Shown: positions 1-11,345, counted from the first letter of the stretch. The stretch is DNA of 64,000 nt from Leuctra nigra (GCA_934045905.1 OW203763.1:36965017-37029016), one strand, 5' to 3'. Numbers and translations: made by a program. Notes: a model not told the origin generated them from the sequence alone.

Positions 1-2238
1 GCTTCAATTAAAGCAATACAATTTAATATACCTGCAAAGCGTACGGCTACAGCTAAAAAGAGGCTAAGAGAACGGTCAAATGAATATGATCGAGACCATA
101 GTACCGATGTCGAATCATGGGGTAAAAAGGGCAAATTTGTTGGATATAAGTCGACGAGCACAATAATACAAAAAAACTTAGAGAGAAGAACATCGATTGG
201 CATGAAAAATCAAGCCATAACAAAAATCGATAATGTAACACGCTTAATACATAAAGATTATTTCAAGAAGAATTTACACTCTAATGGTTTAGTAAAAAAT
301 ATTCCATATTACAGAACTTGTAATAAAGACTACACAATCGGTAATTATGTTTTAAACGAAACTTTAACATTCGAGGAATTCAATAGGTTAAAACAACCGG
401 ACGATAAAGCTATTAGATTGATGTATTTGAGTAGCCCGGTTATTGATATTCTTGGGAATATAATAACAAAGGATTCTGAACAATTTGTATACATAGATAC
501 GTATAAGGCAAGAGTTATGTTAAGGAACGAACCAATGAGAGCGCAAAGAAGCACGATCATTCCATTAACACAAAAATCTAAAGTGTTCATGATTGCGTGT
601 GTGGAATTAAAGGGATCAGATGACACACATTGGGTGCTTGTAGTAGCAGATTTAGAATCGAAATGTGTTACTATTTATGACTCTTATTTTGGAAATACAC
701 ATTTGAGGGCTGTAAAAAAACAAACCAGGTATTTAGATATATTCTATCGATTTTTAAAAAGAAGTTCTAAGAATACAATTAATAATGCTCAAATTAATAT
801 TGGGGATCTAACAGATTGGAAAGTAATGTTTAATAATGATATGAAACAAAAGAAAGTAAACAACGGTTATAATTGCGGTGTGTATTGCCTAAGTTATATG
901 TGGACTTTGGTTGGAAGGGCGTTAAGTGAGGAATTCGATATTAATCATTTCCGTTATAAACTACAGAGTCTGCTACTAGAGAATGCATTTGATGTAAAGA
1001 ACACAATCTACTGCTGTGATGGTAAAAACATTACTGAAGAACTGCTGGAGTGTTCTCATTGCAGGAGGTTGTTTCACAATGATTGCATAGAAGTTGAAAC
1101 AGAGGGAATTGAATTAGTAACATTAAACAATGATAAAAATGAAAATGAGGAAGAAATTGAACACATATGCGCACTGTGTTTGATTGACAATAAAACAATG
1201 AGAGTATTTAGAGAAAAGACAATCATGATTGCTTCATCTAATTGTGTTCAATTTAATTTGAAAAAACAATTTCCTAATTACCTTATAAATGACGAAACTT
1301 ACTATATACATTTGCAAGAAAGTGACTATATTATAGGAAACTATCCGTCGAGCATTTACAATCAAAATAATTGCTTGTACAGTTCAGGATTCGAAAGTTT
1401 GTCAAGTGGTCAATGGATGGAAGGTGATGCCATCGACATATGCATTGATCTATTTATTTCAAATGAAGAAGACAGATTACAGTTAATACCGACAGCGATT
1501 GCAAATAGAGTATTTAGAGACAACACAAGTAGAATATGTGACCAGGAATTTTTTGCGAAAACTTTAGTTCCAATTAGAGAGAATTGCATATTATTGATAC
1601 CGGTAAATAAAAATGGAAACCACTGGATTTTACTTGTAGCTGTAATGGCGGAAAAAAAAATATTTTTAATCGACAGTTTGAATAAAAATACAGATGAAGA
1701 AGCTGTAGATTATATGGAACATTTCATTACATTTTTAAACCAGTATTACGAAAACAAACTTTCAACCAGTGTACTACTCTCTTGCAATTGGTCAATAAAA
1801 AGGCATAACATAACATATCAAATCCAAAAAGATAATCATAGTTGTGGTGCTCACGTGATATTTAATGCTCAGACTTTTGTTGACAAAAATTGGAATGAAA
1901 ATAACAGTGTCAAAAGTTTCAATGTAAAGAAATTCCAATCGGATCTAAAAGTAATGGTGTTAAAGAGAAGTTTGAATATGGAAAGCATATGTTTATATTG
2001 CAATGAATATGTGGAAATATACTTTAAAAAATGTAACATATGTTTAAGAGTGTTTCATTATGATTGCTTAAAAGATGAAGAAATTACAACCGAATATACA
2101 TGCAAACTGTGCAAACGATATAAAAGTGGAGATTTTTTTTTTTTTTTTTTATTTTTATTTATTTATTCATTTAGCTTGAAAGCTATTTTTCATTACAATA
2201 TACATTTACAAAACAGGAAATTCATTATAAACAAATGA
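1..2238 (+). CDS. Tandem Ulp1-like protease / PHD-like finger protein, N-terminus outside window
   Basis: The frame is open from base 1, so the ATG at 202 is probably internal and the N-terminus lies outside the window. Two copies of one module are visible. Module 1 has a Ulp1/C48-type triad: His at 628-630 (THWVLVV), Asp at 679-681 (IYDSY) and Cys at 874-876 (NGYNCGVYC). A Cys/His cluster follows ([12 protein letters not shown], then CALC). Module 2 has His 1621-1623 (NHWILLV), Asp 1672-1674 (LIDS) and Cys 1843-1845 (DNHSCGAH), then a complete C4HC3-like set (CLYC, CNIC, FHYDC, CKLC). Module 2 keeps a Gln six residues before the Cys, where Ulp1 enzymes place the oxyanion Gln; module 1 has Val there and its nearest Gln is at -9. 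Known Ulp1 proteases cleave SUMO-like modifiers, and related domains occur in MULE and Zisupton/KDZ transposons. Whether this is host or transposon is unresolved. The final ~38 codons after a poly-T run look like read-through into a repeat. Confidence 0.75.
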   Translation, partial: ASIKAIQFNIPAKRTATAKKRLRERSNEYDRDHSTDVESWGKKGKFVGYKSTSTIIQKNLERRTSIGMKNQAITKIDNVTRLIHKDYFKKNLHSNGLVKNIPYYRTCNKDYTIGNYVLNETLTFEEFNRLKQPDDKAIRLMYLSSPVIDILGNIITKDSEQFVYIDTYKARVMLRNEPMRAQRSTIIPLTQKSKVFMIACVELKGSDDTHWVLVVADLESKCVTIYDSYFGNTHLRAVKKQTRYLDIFYRFLKRSSKNTINNAQINIGDLTDWKVMFNNDMKQKKVNNGYNCGVYCLSYMWTLVGRALSEEFDINHFRYKLQSLLLENAFDVKNTIYCCDGKNITEELLECSHCRRLFHNDCIEVETEGIELVTLNNDKNENEEEIEHICALCLIDNKTMRVFREKTIMIASSNCVQFNLKKQFPNYLINDETYYIHLQESDYIIGNYPSSIYNQNNCLYSSGFESLSSGQWMEGDAIDICIDLFISNEEDRLQLIPTAIANRVFRDNTSRICDQEFFAKTLVPIRENCILLIPVNKNGNHWILLVAVMAEKKIFLIDSLNKNTDEEAVDYMEHFITFLNQYYENKLSTSVLLSCNWSIKRHNITYQIQKDNHSCGAHVIFNAQTFVDKNWNENNSVKSFNVKKFQSDLKVMVLKRSLNMESICLYCNEYVEIYFKKCNICLRVFHYDCLKDEEITTEYTCKLCKRYKSGDFFFFFLFLFIYSFSLKAIFHYNIHLQNRKFIINK
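2133..2215 (-). repeat. Poly-T run and TTTATTTATT tract at the end of the Ulp1-PHD frame
   Basis: Eighteen T residues (2133-2150) are followed by ATTTTTATTTATTTATT. On the minus strand this looks like the A-rich 3' tail of a retroelement. It encodes a Phe/Leu-rich stretch unlike the preceding protein, so the normal stop codon was probably lost or displaced by an insertion here. Confidence 0.45.
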
Positions 2239-2261
2239 AGTACATAAAGTATATGTAAAGT

Positions 2262-2298
2262 ATATGATATATATATGTAAAGTATATATAAAGTATAT

Positions 2299-2345
<47 letters not shown>

Positions 2346-2450
2346 CATATACATATATGTATACATATATGTATACATATACATATACATATATATACAT
2401 ATATATATATGTATATATATAAAGTATATATGTATATATAAAGTATATGA
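2262..2450. repeat. TA-rich microsatellite
   Basis: Alternating TA with TACATA and AAAGTATA interruptions. Open frames through it encode only Tyr/Ile repeats and are not genes. Confidence 0.9.
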
Positions 2451-2775
2451 TGCTTATTGACTTGAAGCCAGTGTAGAGTGATATGCTCTGCTCGGTGTAT
2501 AGCATTTAATTAAAACAATTAAAACGAAGGGTCGTCAAAATTACAGTCAATACATGATTTTTCAAAAGGTAGAACTGAACACTAAGCAAAAGAAAACAAA
2601 ACAAATGAAATATTCAGTTCAATTTGGAACAGGAAACTGTATAGTCTTGATTTTGAACGACTTTCGCATAAAAAAATAATGTTTCAAAACTAATTTAAAT
2701 TAATATTTAAATTAATATTTATATTATTGAAAATCTATTTAAAATATTTAAAATTATTATTTTATTAAAATTCAA

Positions 2776-2808
<33 letters not shown>

Positions 2809-3600
2809 CAATTATTATTTAAAATTAAAATTCATATTATTATTATTTAATTATTTAAATTAATAATTAAAAAATAATTACATTTAAATTAATATTTTGA
2901 AAAGAGAAAACAATTAACAAAAAACATTGACAAATATAATAAATCGAAAAACATGAAACGGAAAAAAATACAAGTAATAATATTTCATGGACTTAATAAA
3001 ACAATTGTTTTAAAAGGGTCTATGGTACAAACCAAACAATATATTATAAATTATAATAAAACTTAACCTTAAATCGATTAGGTTTATAAAACAAACATAC
3101 GTAGGTAAATACTTGGTGTATTTAGTTAGTGGCCTATGGAATTTTTCCTGGGTAAAATGAAGTAGGTTGATCTGGGTTCAGGTAGGTTGGATTCGAAGCC
3201 AAGAGGAGGAATATCATTTAATAATAGGGCTGGTGAAGGTACAAAAATGAAACAGTAGAGATTTTTTTATTATAATTGGAATAGTTAATTTAGGGATTTA
3301 CATTAAAACCAAAATGAAGAAAACAAGAAGATAACTAATAAATACCGAAATGTATTATTCCAAATATAATAAAATGCTTGGTTAACACTTGTACAACCAT
3401 TGATTATCAAATACTGTTAATAGTATTGTTAATCAATGGTAACTACAACGGGAGAGAATGGGCTGCTAACAAGAATTAATGTTACAGATTTTAAAATCAA
3501 CTACCTAGATCAAGAACGTGTTTAAGTTGATAGAAGGCACATTTGGTTTTAAGTGGGAAATAGTACTCTGCCTAATTCTTATTCTGAATTTTAGTTACAT
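2451..3600. other. AT-rich intergenic DNA, no gene seen
   Basis: ATT/TTA simple repeats at about 2700-2900. A stem-loop sits near 3400-3443 (CCATTGATTATCAA ... TTAATCAATGG). I see no coding region or recognisable element. Confidence 0.6.
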
Positions 3601-3738
3601 AATAATTTTGTTCTGGGGCTTAACGTCGCACTGCTCTGCAGCGAGGCTAATGGCGACGGTTAAATGATTATGAGGATGATTGGGAGATGATGGTGAAGAG
3701 TAGGTAAGGATGGAAGGTGGGGCGATCGTGGCCTATTA

Positions 3739-4793
3739 CACTGAGAGAAATTTCATGCGAAACTTACGCTGGAACAGCGTAAGAGTCTCATTGAACTAGA
3801 CACAGGGATTTAATTTCACAAAAATAGCGAAAAGGGTTTCGCAGACTTCTACCGCAATATTTGTACTAGGCCAGTGAAATTTGTTTCACATATTTAGTGT
3901 AATTGTTTCCCTGTCTAAATATGCAACTTTAGTGATACAGTTTCGCTGGATTATAGCGAAATTTTTCGCAGGCCCCAATATAACACGTAAGAAAAAAACA
4001 TAGCAAATATTGCGCTGGATTAGCGATTATTTTTCGCTAAGCTATACCAATGTTAAATTTTATTATTAAAAAATTTAAAAGTTATTTGACGATTACTTCA
4101 CAGGATTTACTTACAACTACAATCTGAGTACATATTCACAGAGATGATTACATTTGTGACTAGAATCTGAAATTAAAACGCACTTTGATTAGTTGAGATT
4201 CGGGCGTGATTCGAACCCGGGTCGGCAGATTTCGAAGACAGCGTGTAGACCAACTGGCTGTGCGGACGGGTGTTGGTAGAAGCGGTCACAATCGTACAAG
4301 AACGATGCGAGGAGTTAGCGAAATATTTACTGACGCTAGATTCAAAATGTTAAAATGTTACACTGGTTTAGTGTAAGTATTCTACTAAACGATCGATCAC
4401 GTTTGCCGCTGCGAAAACATTTCGCAAATCTAGTAAAATTAAATCGCAAGACCCGAATAGTGAAAAGTCCTTCGTTATTCCTGCTAAATTTGTTGCTAAA
4501 ACAATGAAAATTTTCGTTAAACGCAGCATAATGTTTTTAGCGTAAATAATTTCACAGCTTTTAAGAAAATAGTTACACAAAATTTGCGTAAATATTTCAC
4601 TAAAAGAACGATTATTTGTCACATGAAACATTTCGCAACACTAGTGAAATTAAATCGCAAGACCCAATTAGTTCGGTTTGTGAAACTGATTTCGCTAATC
4701 CAGCGAAACGTGGTTGCTAAAACAAGTGTAAACTTCGCCAAAACCAGCGAAATATTTTCAGCGTAAATAATTTCACATTTATTTCTCTCAGTG
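3739..4793. mobile_element. 1.05 kb inverted-repeat DNA element flanked by TA
   Basis: The ends are CACTGAGAGAAAT and its exact reverse complement, with TA on both sides. Weaker inverted similarity continues inward (TTACGCTG motifs). The interior holds many degenerate copies of TTCGCTGG/CCAGCGAA and a diverged direct repeat (about 4408-4455 and 4628-4675). No transposase is visible, so it is non-autonomous. Confidence 0.75.
4195..4270 (-). repeat. tRNA-like segment inside the 1.05 kb element
   Basis: On the minus strand it contains box A-like AGCCAGTTGGTCTACACGC and box B-like GGGTTCGAATCAC at tRNA spacing. No convincing acceptor stem was found, so this is a tRNA-derived relic and not a tRNA gene. 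Confidence 0.45.
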
Positions 4794-5111
4794 TAGTAGG
4801 GTACCTTCCCAGCATTTGCCTGACGGGGAGGACGGCCGCGGCAATCTAACCCGGGCCTCCGCAATACAAGTTCAGAGCGTTACCACTCAGACAACCTGTT
4901 TAGTTATAGAATAAAACTTCGAGAGAATCAATGCAGTTTAAAACATCCCTAAGTACTATTTGAATTTTTCGACAAAATAATAATTATCAGTCTGTGAATT
5001 GAAATCGATTTAAGGTTGATGTTTCTTGATTATATATTCTTTGGATTGTGCACAGGAGAGTCCTAATGGGGAATCCTGTAAAAAAACAAAGCGCCATATC
5101 TACTACTTCTT

Positions 5112-5245
5112 GGGGCCTGTTCTATATCTTTTTTTGATCTCGTCGCGGCAGCGAGATGAACTGCCATTCACTGCCATGAAGACAACTTTACGCCGAGACG
5201 TAGGCGGCCGCGACGAGATCAAAACGAGATATTTAATAGGGCCCC
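5112..5245. mobile_element. Short foldback MITE
   Basis: Arms of about 40 bp: GGGGCCTGTTCTATATCT at the left matches the reverse complement of the right end (GGGGCCCTATTAAATATCTC). Both continue into TTTTGATCTCGTCGCGGC. The loop is about 50 bp. Confidence 0.7.
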
Positions 5246-5700
5246 TTAAGTGGTGTGGAAACGTAGATAATATGATATGTGATATCAGATATGCAAATAA
5301 GTAGCGACGGATATTTATGAGCTTTTATTAAAGATATATAACTAATAAGTATTTTGTCTGTTTCCTGACGAGTAATAGTATATAATTTCTCGTGGTATGA
5401 CGTTAAATTAACATAATTTCTTATCTTACACGTCTGAGGACAAGGTACGAGTCCGAGGATTAGGTGAAGAGAAAAGAGCGCGAAGCCAACGCCGCCCAGC
5501 TAGTCGTCGACCATGATGGAACTATGAATCACTGTAATATAATTACTGTGTGTATTACTGTAAGAACAGTAATACTCTTCTACAATGGTAACCGACAACA
5601 CGCAGCGCAGCAGCAGAGGGCATTTGACTTCAAGCTACGCGAAGCAGTAAGTCGTATAGATCGCGGCAGAAAGTTTATGTCAATCTCCCTAAACCAATTA

Positions 5701-5856
5701 GGCCCGGAATAACCAAAGTTAAATTGTGCTGGATTAACTAACTCTTGGATTAAAATCAATTGTTTCGCTAATTTTGAGTTATATGATTGGCTGTGCCGCC
5801 AATTTAGTCCAATATTTAGTTAATCCGGCTCAGATTAACTTTGGTTATACCGGCCC
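5701..5856. mobile_element. 156-bp MITE flanked by TTA
   Basis: Left end GGCCCGGAATAACCAAAG; the right end is the inverse, GGGCCGGTATAACCAAAG. TTA lies directly outside each end (5698-5700, 5857-5859), the target duplication expected for PIF/Harbinger-like MITEs. Related to the copy at 45738-45883. Confidence 0.75.
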
Positions 5857-5859
5857 TTA

Positions 5860-6470
5860 CAACATTGAAAACATTTTTCAGCTGATAAGGGTTGAGGGGA
5901 AAGAGCATAAACGAATGTAAATGCATGGATAGGGGAAAGGAGGGTGAAAGCCAAGGACGGTGAAAGCAACTTATTGCCGGGACCGTAGATACATACAGGG
6001 TATACCTAAATATTGAAACGCAAGATGGGCTGTTTAAGCACTAATTAATAACCTTCACCTTAACCTCTTAAAGGACTACAAGAGTCAGAACATGAAAAAA
6101 TACCATCAATTCATCTTGTCATGTTAATATATAATTGATAAGTAATAATAATTAATAATAGTTATTGTCTGTATTGCATATTAGTTCAAATGGGATTTGT
6201 CTTATGGTATAAACATTCTTTGAGCATACTGTAATAGATATTTTAATATTGTGTTTTGTTATGATGATGCATGAAATTGTTTAGTTTATGGCTACTTTAT
6301 TACTGTTTCAAGTGTCAAGTGGGGGGGGGGGGAGGGGGGGGGGCACTGCTCCCCCCCATCCCCCCGAGGTATGCCAGGATTCAGCACTGCTTATAAAGAG
6401 ATAAAAACTATAGGTTTATATATGCAAGAGAGGTAACAATCATTCAGTTACTAAATATGAAATTGTGTTC
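5860..6470. other. Intergenic DNA with G-runs
   Basis: No gene seen. G-runs at about 6323-6344 (GGGGGGGGGG, A, GGGGGGGGGG) are followed by a C-run, a likely slippage-prone or poorly sequenced site. Confidence 0.5.
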
Positions 6471-7356
6471 GTTTCAGAAAAAGAGTTTTGTTTGCCTGGA
6501 AAACAAAAAGGAGGAACAGCTGGAGGAAAAGTACCTGGATGGAGGAGACAGCAGTGGCAACGCGAATGGAAGTGCCACAATAGTGTCGTTGAACATAGAG
6601 TGGTGAGTTGCTGATGTTAATGTGATGTAATAAATAATTACTTTGGTGTTGGGGTGGGTGGGGGTAAACGTGATGCATAAATGCTATTCATAAATGCTAT
6701 TCAGAAAGCAATGAACAATAGCTATGGTGGCTATTGTGAATGGAAGATAAAATTTTCAATTCAGTACTTTATTAGAATACAATTCATTATTTCATAAAGA
6801 TTGTAATGAGATTACTGTAATGAGACTGACTTTCAAGCCTAAAAACATATTATTGGATTGTCTAGTAACAAAATTGTTATTCATCAGTTGCTGCGAGGAG
6901 ATGGTGTCGGTGTTGGCCTCAAAAGAATGCGATAATTACTGCAAATTCATTACAAAGTGCCAGGCCAGGCACATGCGAGGAACAATGGTAGGTATATACA
7001 TGTCAGGAATAATGAGAGCTATTTATTTTTTTAATTTATTTTCTAAATTTTAAATAGGAATTACTATCTGGATTAAATGAACACCGAATCAATATCTAAA
7101 TTCAGTAAAAAGGATATCGTTGTTTATAGTTATAGAGGATACTAGGTACTAGCTTTTTCAAGAATGTACAATTTCGAATTATCCACTAATTTTATTATGT
7201 ACGGTAATTTAGTAAATAACAACACAAATAATAATCACCAACATTCTTAGCACTTGAGAAATGGAAAACTTTCATTCATAAAAATCACATTGAAATTTCA
7301 TGAAAAATTTGGCGGAAAAACTATACATGTAATTTCCTGAATTGTGATGTTATTTC

Positions 7357-7492
7357 CAGGAGTGGGATTACATAAAATGATAACTTCCTTATCACGGTGA
7401 CAAGCTTCTCACTCAATGCTATTGACGGCCTTCTAGGGACTTGTCACCGTGACAAGGAAGTTATCATTTTATGTACCTAATCCCACTCCAGG
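7357..7492. mobile_element. Foldback MITE with ~50-bp arms
   Basis: The left arm has GGAGTGGGATTACATAAAA and runs on to CACGGTGACAAG. The right arm is its reverse complement with a small GTAC insertion, around a ~40-bp loop. It lies in the largest intron of the decayed gene. Confidence 0.75.
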
Positions 7493-7689
7493 TCACAAAC
7501 AATGTGTTAATATGGTGATACTTAAATAAAATTTGACAAACTTTGGAAATCAATGCCGAGAAAATTATTGGACCAACATCAAATTTACATAATAACATAT
7601 GTGATAACTTCAATATTAATAATATGAATAAAATTAATTTGTTAATGAAAAGAAATAGATATAACATAACTAGAAATATTGAAATATAT

Positions 7690-7692
7690 ATT

Positions 7693-7752
<60 letters not shown>

Positions 7753-7760
7753 ATATAAAT
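7690..7760. repeat. TA microsatellite
   Basis: About 70 bp of alternating TA. Confidence 0.9.
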
Positions 7761-8203
7761 AACTATATAATATAACTTGAACTATTTAAATAACTAGTTG
7801 TTTTTAATTTCATGCTTAATCAAAAAAAGCTTCTAAACATAATTATTTTTACAAAAGGCCAGTTTTTAAACATTATAATTAATAATATTATTCTGGACTT
7901 GCAGACTTGCAGATTTTTGAATTTCACAACTATAAGGAAAATAAATAAAATGCATTAAATGCTGATTTCATGTTTATATTGTTTCAGAAACGAAGTCTGG
8001 GACTGGGATAAAACAGCCAGACACTATCAAATAAACATCGAAGTGGTGATCGACCAGTTCACATCTAATGATGACGCTGTGTTTGAGCCAGACGACGCAT
8101 AGGATGTACACCGATCAGCTACCATGACCAGCAGATGTGCTGCGGATATTAATAACAGGTCAGAATAAAATATCTTACCTCGATATACCTCTATTCTTAT
8201 AAA

Positions 8204-8345
8204 AATAAAATTCTTTACAAAATTATGTCAATGATGTATGACAGCCAAGTATGACAGCTTCTTCTTTATTAGAGCTTTTAAAACGGAACAGTTAAAAAAT
8301 AAAATTCTTTACCAAATTATGTCAATGATGTATGACAGCCAAGTA
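8204..8345. repeat. Two direct copies of a ~46-bp segment
   Basis: AATAAAATTCTTTAC, then ATTATGTCAATGATGTATG and CAGCCAAGTA, occur at about 8204-8249 and 8300-8345 with one or two differences. Confidence 0.75.
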
Positions 8346-8829
8346 GTATGCTGAATTAACAAGCAAGTGTGTTGCAGTGTTGCAGTTATTTTTTATTGAT
8401 TTAGTGGATCGTTTCATTGTTTCATTGTAATTTCATTTCATTGTTGTTTCATTGTTTTCATTGTTTTATTGCAGCGTTTTAGCGTTTATTGAATAATGTT
8501 AACACATGATGATGTTTTCAGGCACCTAACGGCAGTAAAAGTGAAAAGTGACATCGATGAAGAAATATTGAATATTGATGAATATAGATTTTAAATTAAA
8601 ATTTAATTTCCTGTTTTTCATTTTATAATATGAAGCTAGGGAAATCTTTATTAAATTGTAGTATAGTTTAAATATGAAATTATTGAAAGCAATAGTGTCA
8701 AACATGAAATTTATATTTAATATTTTTATTAACTAATGTGTAATTTTAGGGTAACCAATAGGTAGTTTTATTTTGGGTTGATATTTAAATTAATAAAACA
8801 TATTGCAAAATTTTATACAATATCACTGT

Positions 8830-9083
8830 GGTTTGTTATTGTAAAGTATGCTCCTTCAGCTGATTTCCAGATCCCAAATATGTAGATAATATTTAAAAAT
8901 TTAGTGAAGTTTGAATTTGTGAACAAATGCAAGTGAAAAAATAACGAAATAACTATTGCGTAATCAATACAATTTGTTATTGTAATATAGGTTCCTCTGG
9001 CTGATTTCCAGATATAAACAAATGATAATATTTCAAAATTTAATGAAGTTTGAATTTGTGAACAAATGCAATAATAACGCAAT
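8830..9083. repeat. Diverged tandem duplication (~135-bp unit)
   Basis: Both halves carry TTTGTTATTGTAA, CTGATTTCCAGAT and GAAGTTTGAATTTGTGAAC in the same order, with substitutions and small indels. Confidence 0.7.
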
Positions 9084-9252
9084 AAGAAAGGATAAAAATG
9101 ATTTTTTATATATTGAAATAATTAACTTGCAGCCATGCATTCTTATATATTCAAGTGCAATAACCCTATGGCGACTACCGTAATCAATTCTAATCAATTC
9201 ATTAGAAAATATTGCATTAAATATTGCATATTATGAAGTAACATTTAAAATT

Positions 9253-9625
9253 ACATTCAGAACAAGAGTAAATAGAGTGTCCATCTATATGCAAACTAGA
9301 ATACTGTCACCACTGACAGAAAAAGAGTAAACATTACATTCAGAACAAGAGTAAATAGAGTCGCCATATATATTCATTCAGAACAAGAGTAAATAGAGTC
9401 GCCATCTATATGCAAACTAGAATACTGTCACTACTCGACAGAAAAAGAGTAAACATTACATTCAGAACAAGAGTAAATAGAGTCGCCATCTATATTCATT
9501 CTGAACAAGAGTAAATAAACTAGAATACTGTCGCCACTCGACAGAAGAGTAAACAGAGTCGCCATCTATATTCAAACTAGAATACTATCACCACTAGACA
9601 GAGTCGCCATCTATATTGTAACGAG
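9253..9625. repeat. Minisatellite-like array
   Basis: Irregular copies built from two motifs, AACAAGAGTAAATAGAGTC and AAACTAGAATACTGTCACC, linked by CGCCATCTATAT and GACAGAAAAAGAGTAAACAT. Unit length varies because parts are dropped. There are no uniform repeat-spacer units, so it is not a CRISPR array. Confidence 0.8.
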
Positions 9626-9723
9626 AATACTGAACCTAGCGGCTTTGGCATTTCATTCCTATTGAGTTTAAGGTTGGTATTAGATCGAAGGCTGGAGGAT
9701 GGAAGGCTAGGTTCAGCCCGGTG

Positions 9724-10847
9724 TATTCATGGTTTTCACGAGCCCCACTTCCGCCCCTCCACGGCCAGGTATTTCAGTCACGCCGCCATTTTGGGTATAC
9801 AAGTAGCACTTGCCTGCCGTAAAAATGCATGTGAAAACTAGAGTCACCAAGAGTTTGACATGAATTCTTCATGTTAAATATTAAAATTAAAGCGTAGTCG
9901 TTCAAGTTTAAAGAAGAAGAAACTATAATAACTTATTTGTGTATTAAAAAGTGAAATAAAAAAGCATTCAAGTCATAATAAATATTCAATTTGGAAATCA
10001 TTTGACACATTAGATTTCAACAGCCGTATTATGGAACGGCAGAAAACCAGTGAAACATTGTCTATGTCAGGATTGCCGTAGCTTTTATAACTTCGAGGGC
10101 AAAAATATAAAATAAATGCATATACCTAGTAGAGCGGCTAAGAGGAATAATTGAGCATTTTGTGAAACAAGCATGAAATTTGGTGGAGTTGTTCCTTAGG
10201 ACATTTAAAAAAGATTTGGCTATGATAACATTCGAGATTTTCCCTCTGGGGTCAGTGGTGACCTCTATATTTAAGTATAAAAGAATCATTACATGCGATT
10301 AAACTTACAACTCATGTCTGAAAGCGAAGTTTCAATTTATTGCCTCCGAGAATGAAAGAAACTGTATAACACAGGAGGTATAGGGAAATCATTTCGTTTT
10401 TGGTTTAAACCTTCTATTAATAGCACACGTTGGAATTGTTTTCAATTTCTTTCCTAATAGAAGTTCCAACTATCTATCAGAAAATAAGTTTTTTGTTCAA
10501 AGTTGGGAATACATAAAAATCAGATCTACATTATTAGTATAAATGTGACACGATTTTACGTGGCTGCCAATGCCATAAGATTATATGGGGAAGAAAACTC
10601 AATTTATCTCAGAAACTAGACACGAGAATTGTTCAATTTTTTCAAGGATTGTGTATGACGTGATTATCAATAAGTAGACAAAAAATTATGAAGATCTGAG
10701 ACCATGTCCGATTAGCCGAGCCACCTAAAAGCGATTGTTTACAATGCTACTCTAGCTACAACAGTGACTCGTGTATACTCAGGAGGGGTAAAGTAGGGGA
10801 AATGCGGCCGAGACGACTGCCGTGACGTCACGTGAAAACCATGAATA
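9724..10847. mobile_element. 1.1 kb inverted-repeat element
   Basis: TATTCATGGTTTTCACG at 9724-9740 recurs inverted at 10831-10847. Diverged inverted similarity runs about 90 bp inward (CCCCTCC, GTATAC). If the terminal TA is the target duplication, the ends are TTCATGG. No transposase frame is visible. Confidence 0.55.
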
Positions 10848-10935
10848 GAGAACAAATTACATTGTAGTGCGGTCTTGTAGGTATCAGCTAAGAATACCTG
10901 CAATAGGCCTGGTTGCTAATTAGTACAGTCAGTTA

Positions 10936-11345
10936 GATCGATTTTAGGTCACAATTATTAAGGGTTTGATGATAAACTTGTAAAAATTTCACCTTATGAC
11001 AAACTAGCTTATCAACATAGGCTACGGTGCATATCAAATTTTTTCATATTTTTTTTTGGGGGGGAGGGGGTCAAAATTTTATTTTCAATATTAGAACAAA
11101 AATGGCAGCGTTGGTGATAGCAACTCAAAACTTTCACAAAATCCTCATAAAACTCATAAAACTCGCCTTTGTGTATGAAAGTATTCTAATTATTTTGGGG
11201 GGAGAGGGAGGGGGGACGATATTTTTAATTGTTGGCATAAACACTAGGGGTTTGATGATAAATTTGTAAAAATTTCACCATATAGAGTGCAGCTGACCAA
11301 AGTCTCACTGGTGCACAGATGATTTCAGTATATAAATAATATGTA
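10936..11345 (+). repeat. Left copy of a G-run-bearing repeat
   Basis: Contains CTACGGTGCATATCAAAT, a G-run, AAAATGGCAGCGTTGGTGAT, a second G-run and TGTTGGCATAAACACTAGGG. The segment AGCTGACCAAAGTCTCACTG follows. Inverted copies occur at 13227-13915. Confidence 0.7.

Larger units (their letters stand above)
3607..4915 (-). mobile_element. tRNA-derived SINE, split by the 3739-4793 element
   Basis: Read on the minus strand, 4915-4794 starts with a tRNA-like head: a box A-like TCTGAGTGGTAACGCTC and a box B-like GGGTTAGATTGCC. The body continues at 3738-3607 and ends GTTAAGCCCCAGAACA, a typical insect SINE terminus. Removing the intervening element rejoins the two halves. A second partial body copy lies at about 35530-35640, sharing GATGATGGTGAAGA and the GGAAGGTG motif. 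Confidence 0.6.
6478..8594 (+). pseudogene. Decayed multi-exon gene of unknown function
   Basis: Three exon-like blocks have good splice sites and share one reading frame. Block 1 is 6478-6602 (TTTCAG before, GTGAGT after) and encodes an acidic stretch with ENKKEEQLEEKYLDGG. Block 2 is 7988-8158 (GTTTCAG before, GTCAGA after) and contains NEVWDWDKTARHYQINIEV. Block 3 is 8522-8594 (TTTTCAG before) and ends DEEILNIDEYRF and a TAA stop. Joining 1 to 2 creates TGA at the junction, and a second in-frame stop, TAG, lies at 8100-8102. The frame stays open on both sides and runs in phase into block 3. I recognise no family. Two nonsense codons with preserved splice sites suggest a recent pseudogene; wrong exon joining is the alternative. 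Confidence 0.35.

Noticed and set aside
2193..2505. Tyr/Ile repeat ORFs
   Set aside because: Translation of a TA microsatellite.
6888..6987. Exon-like block with CAG acceptor and GTAGGT donor (CCEEMVSVLASKECDNYCKF)
   Set aside because: Including it between the first two blocks of the decayed gene shifts the next block into a frame that stops after seven codons.
9253..9625. CRISPR-like array
   Set aside because: Repeats are irregular, spacers repeat too, and the genome is eukaryotic.
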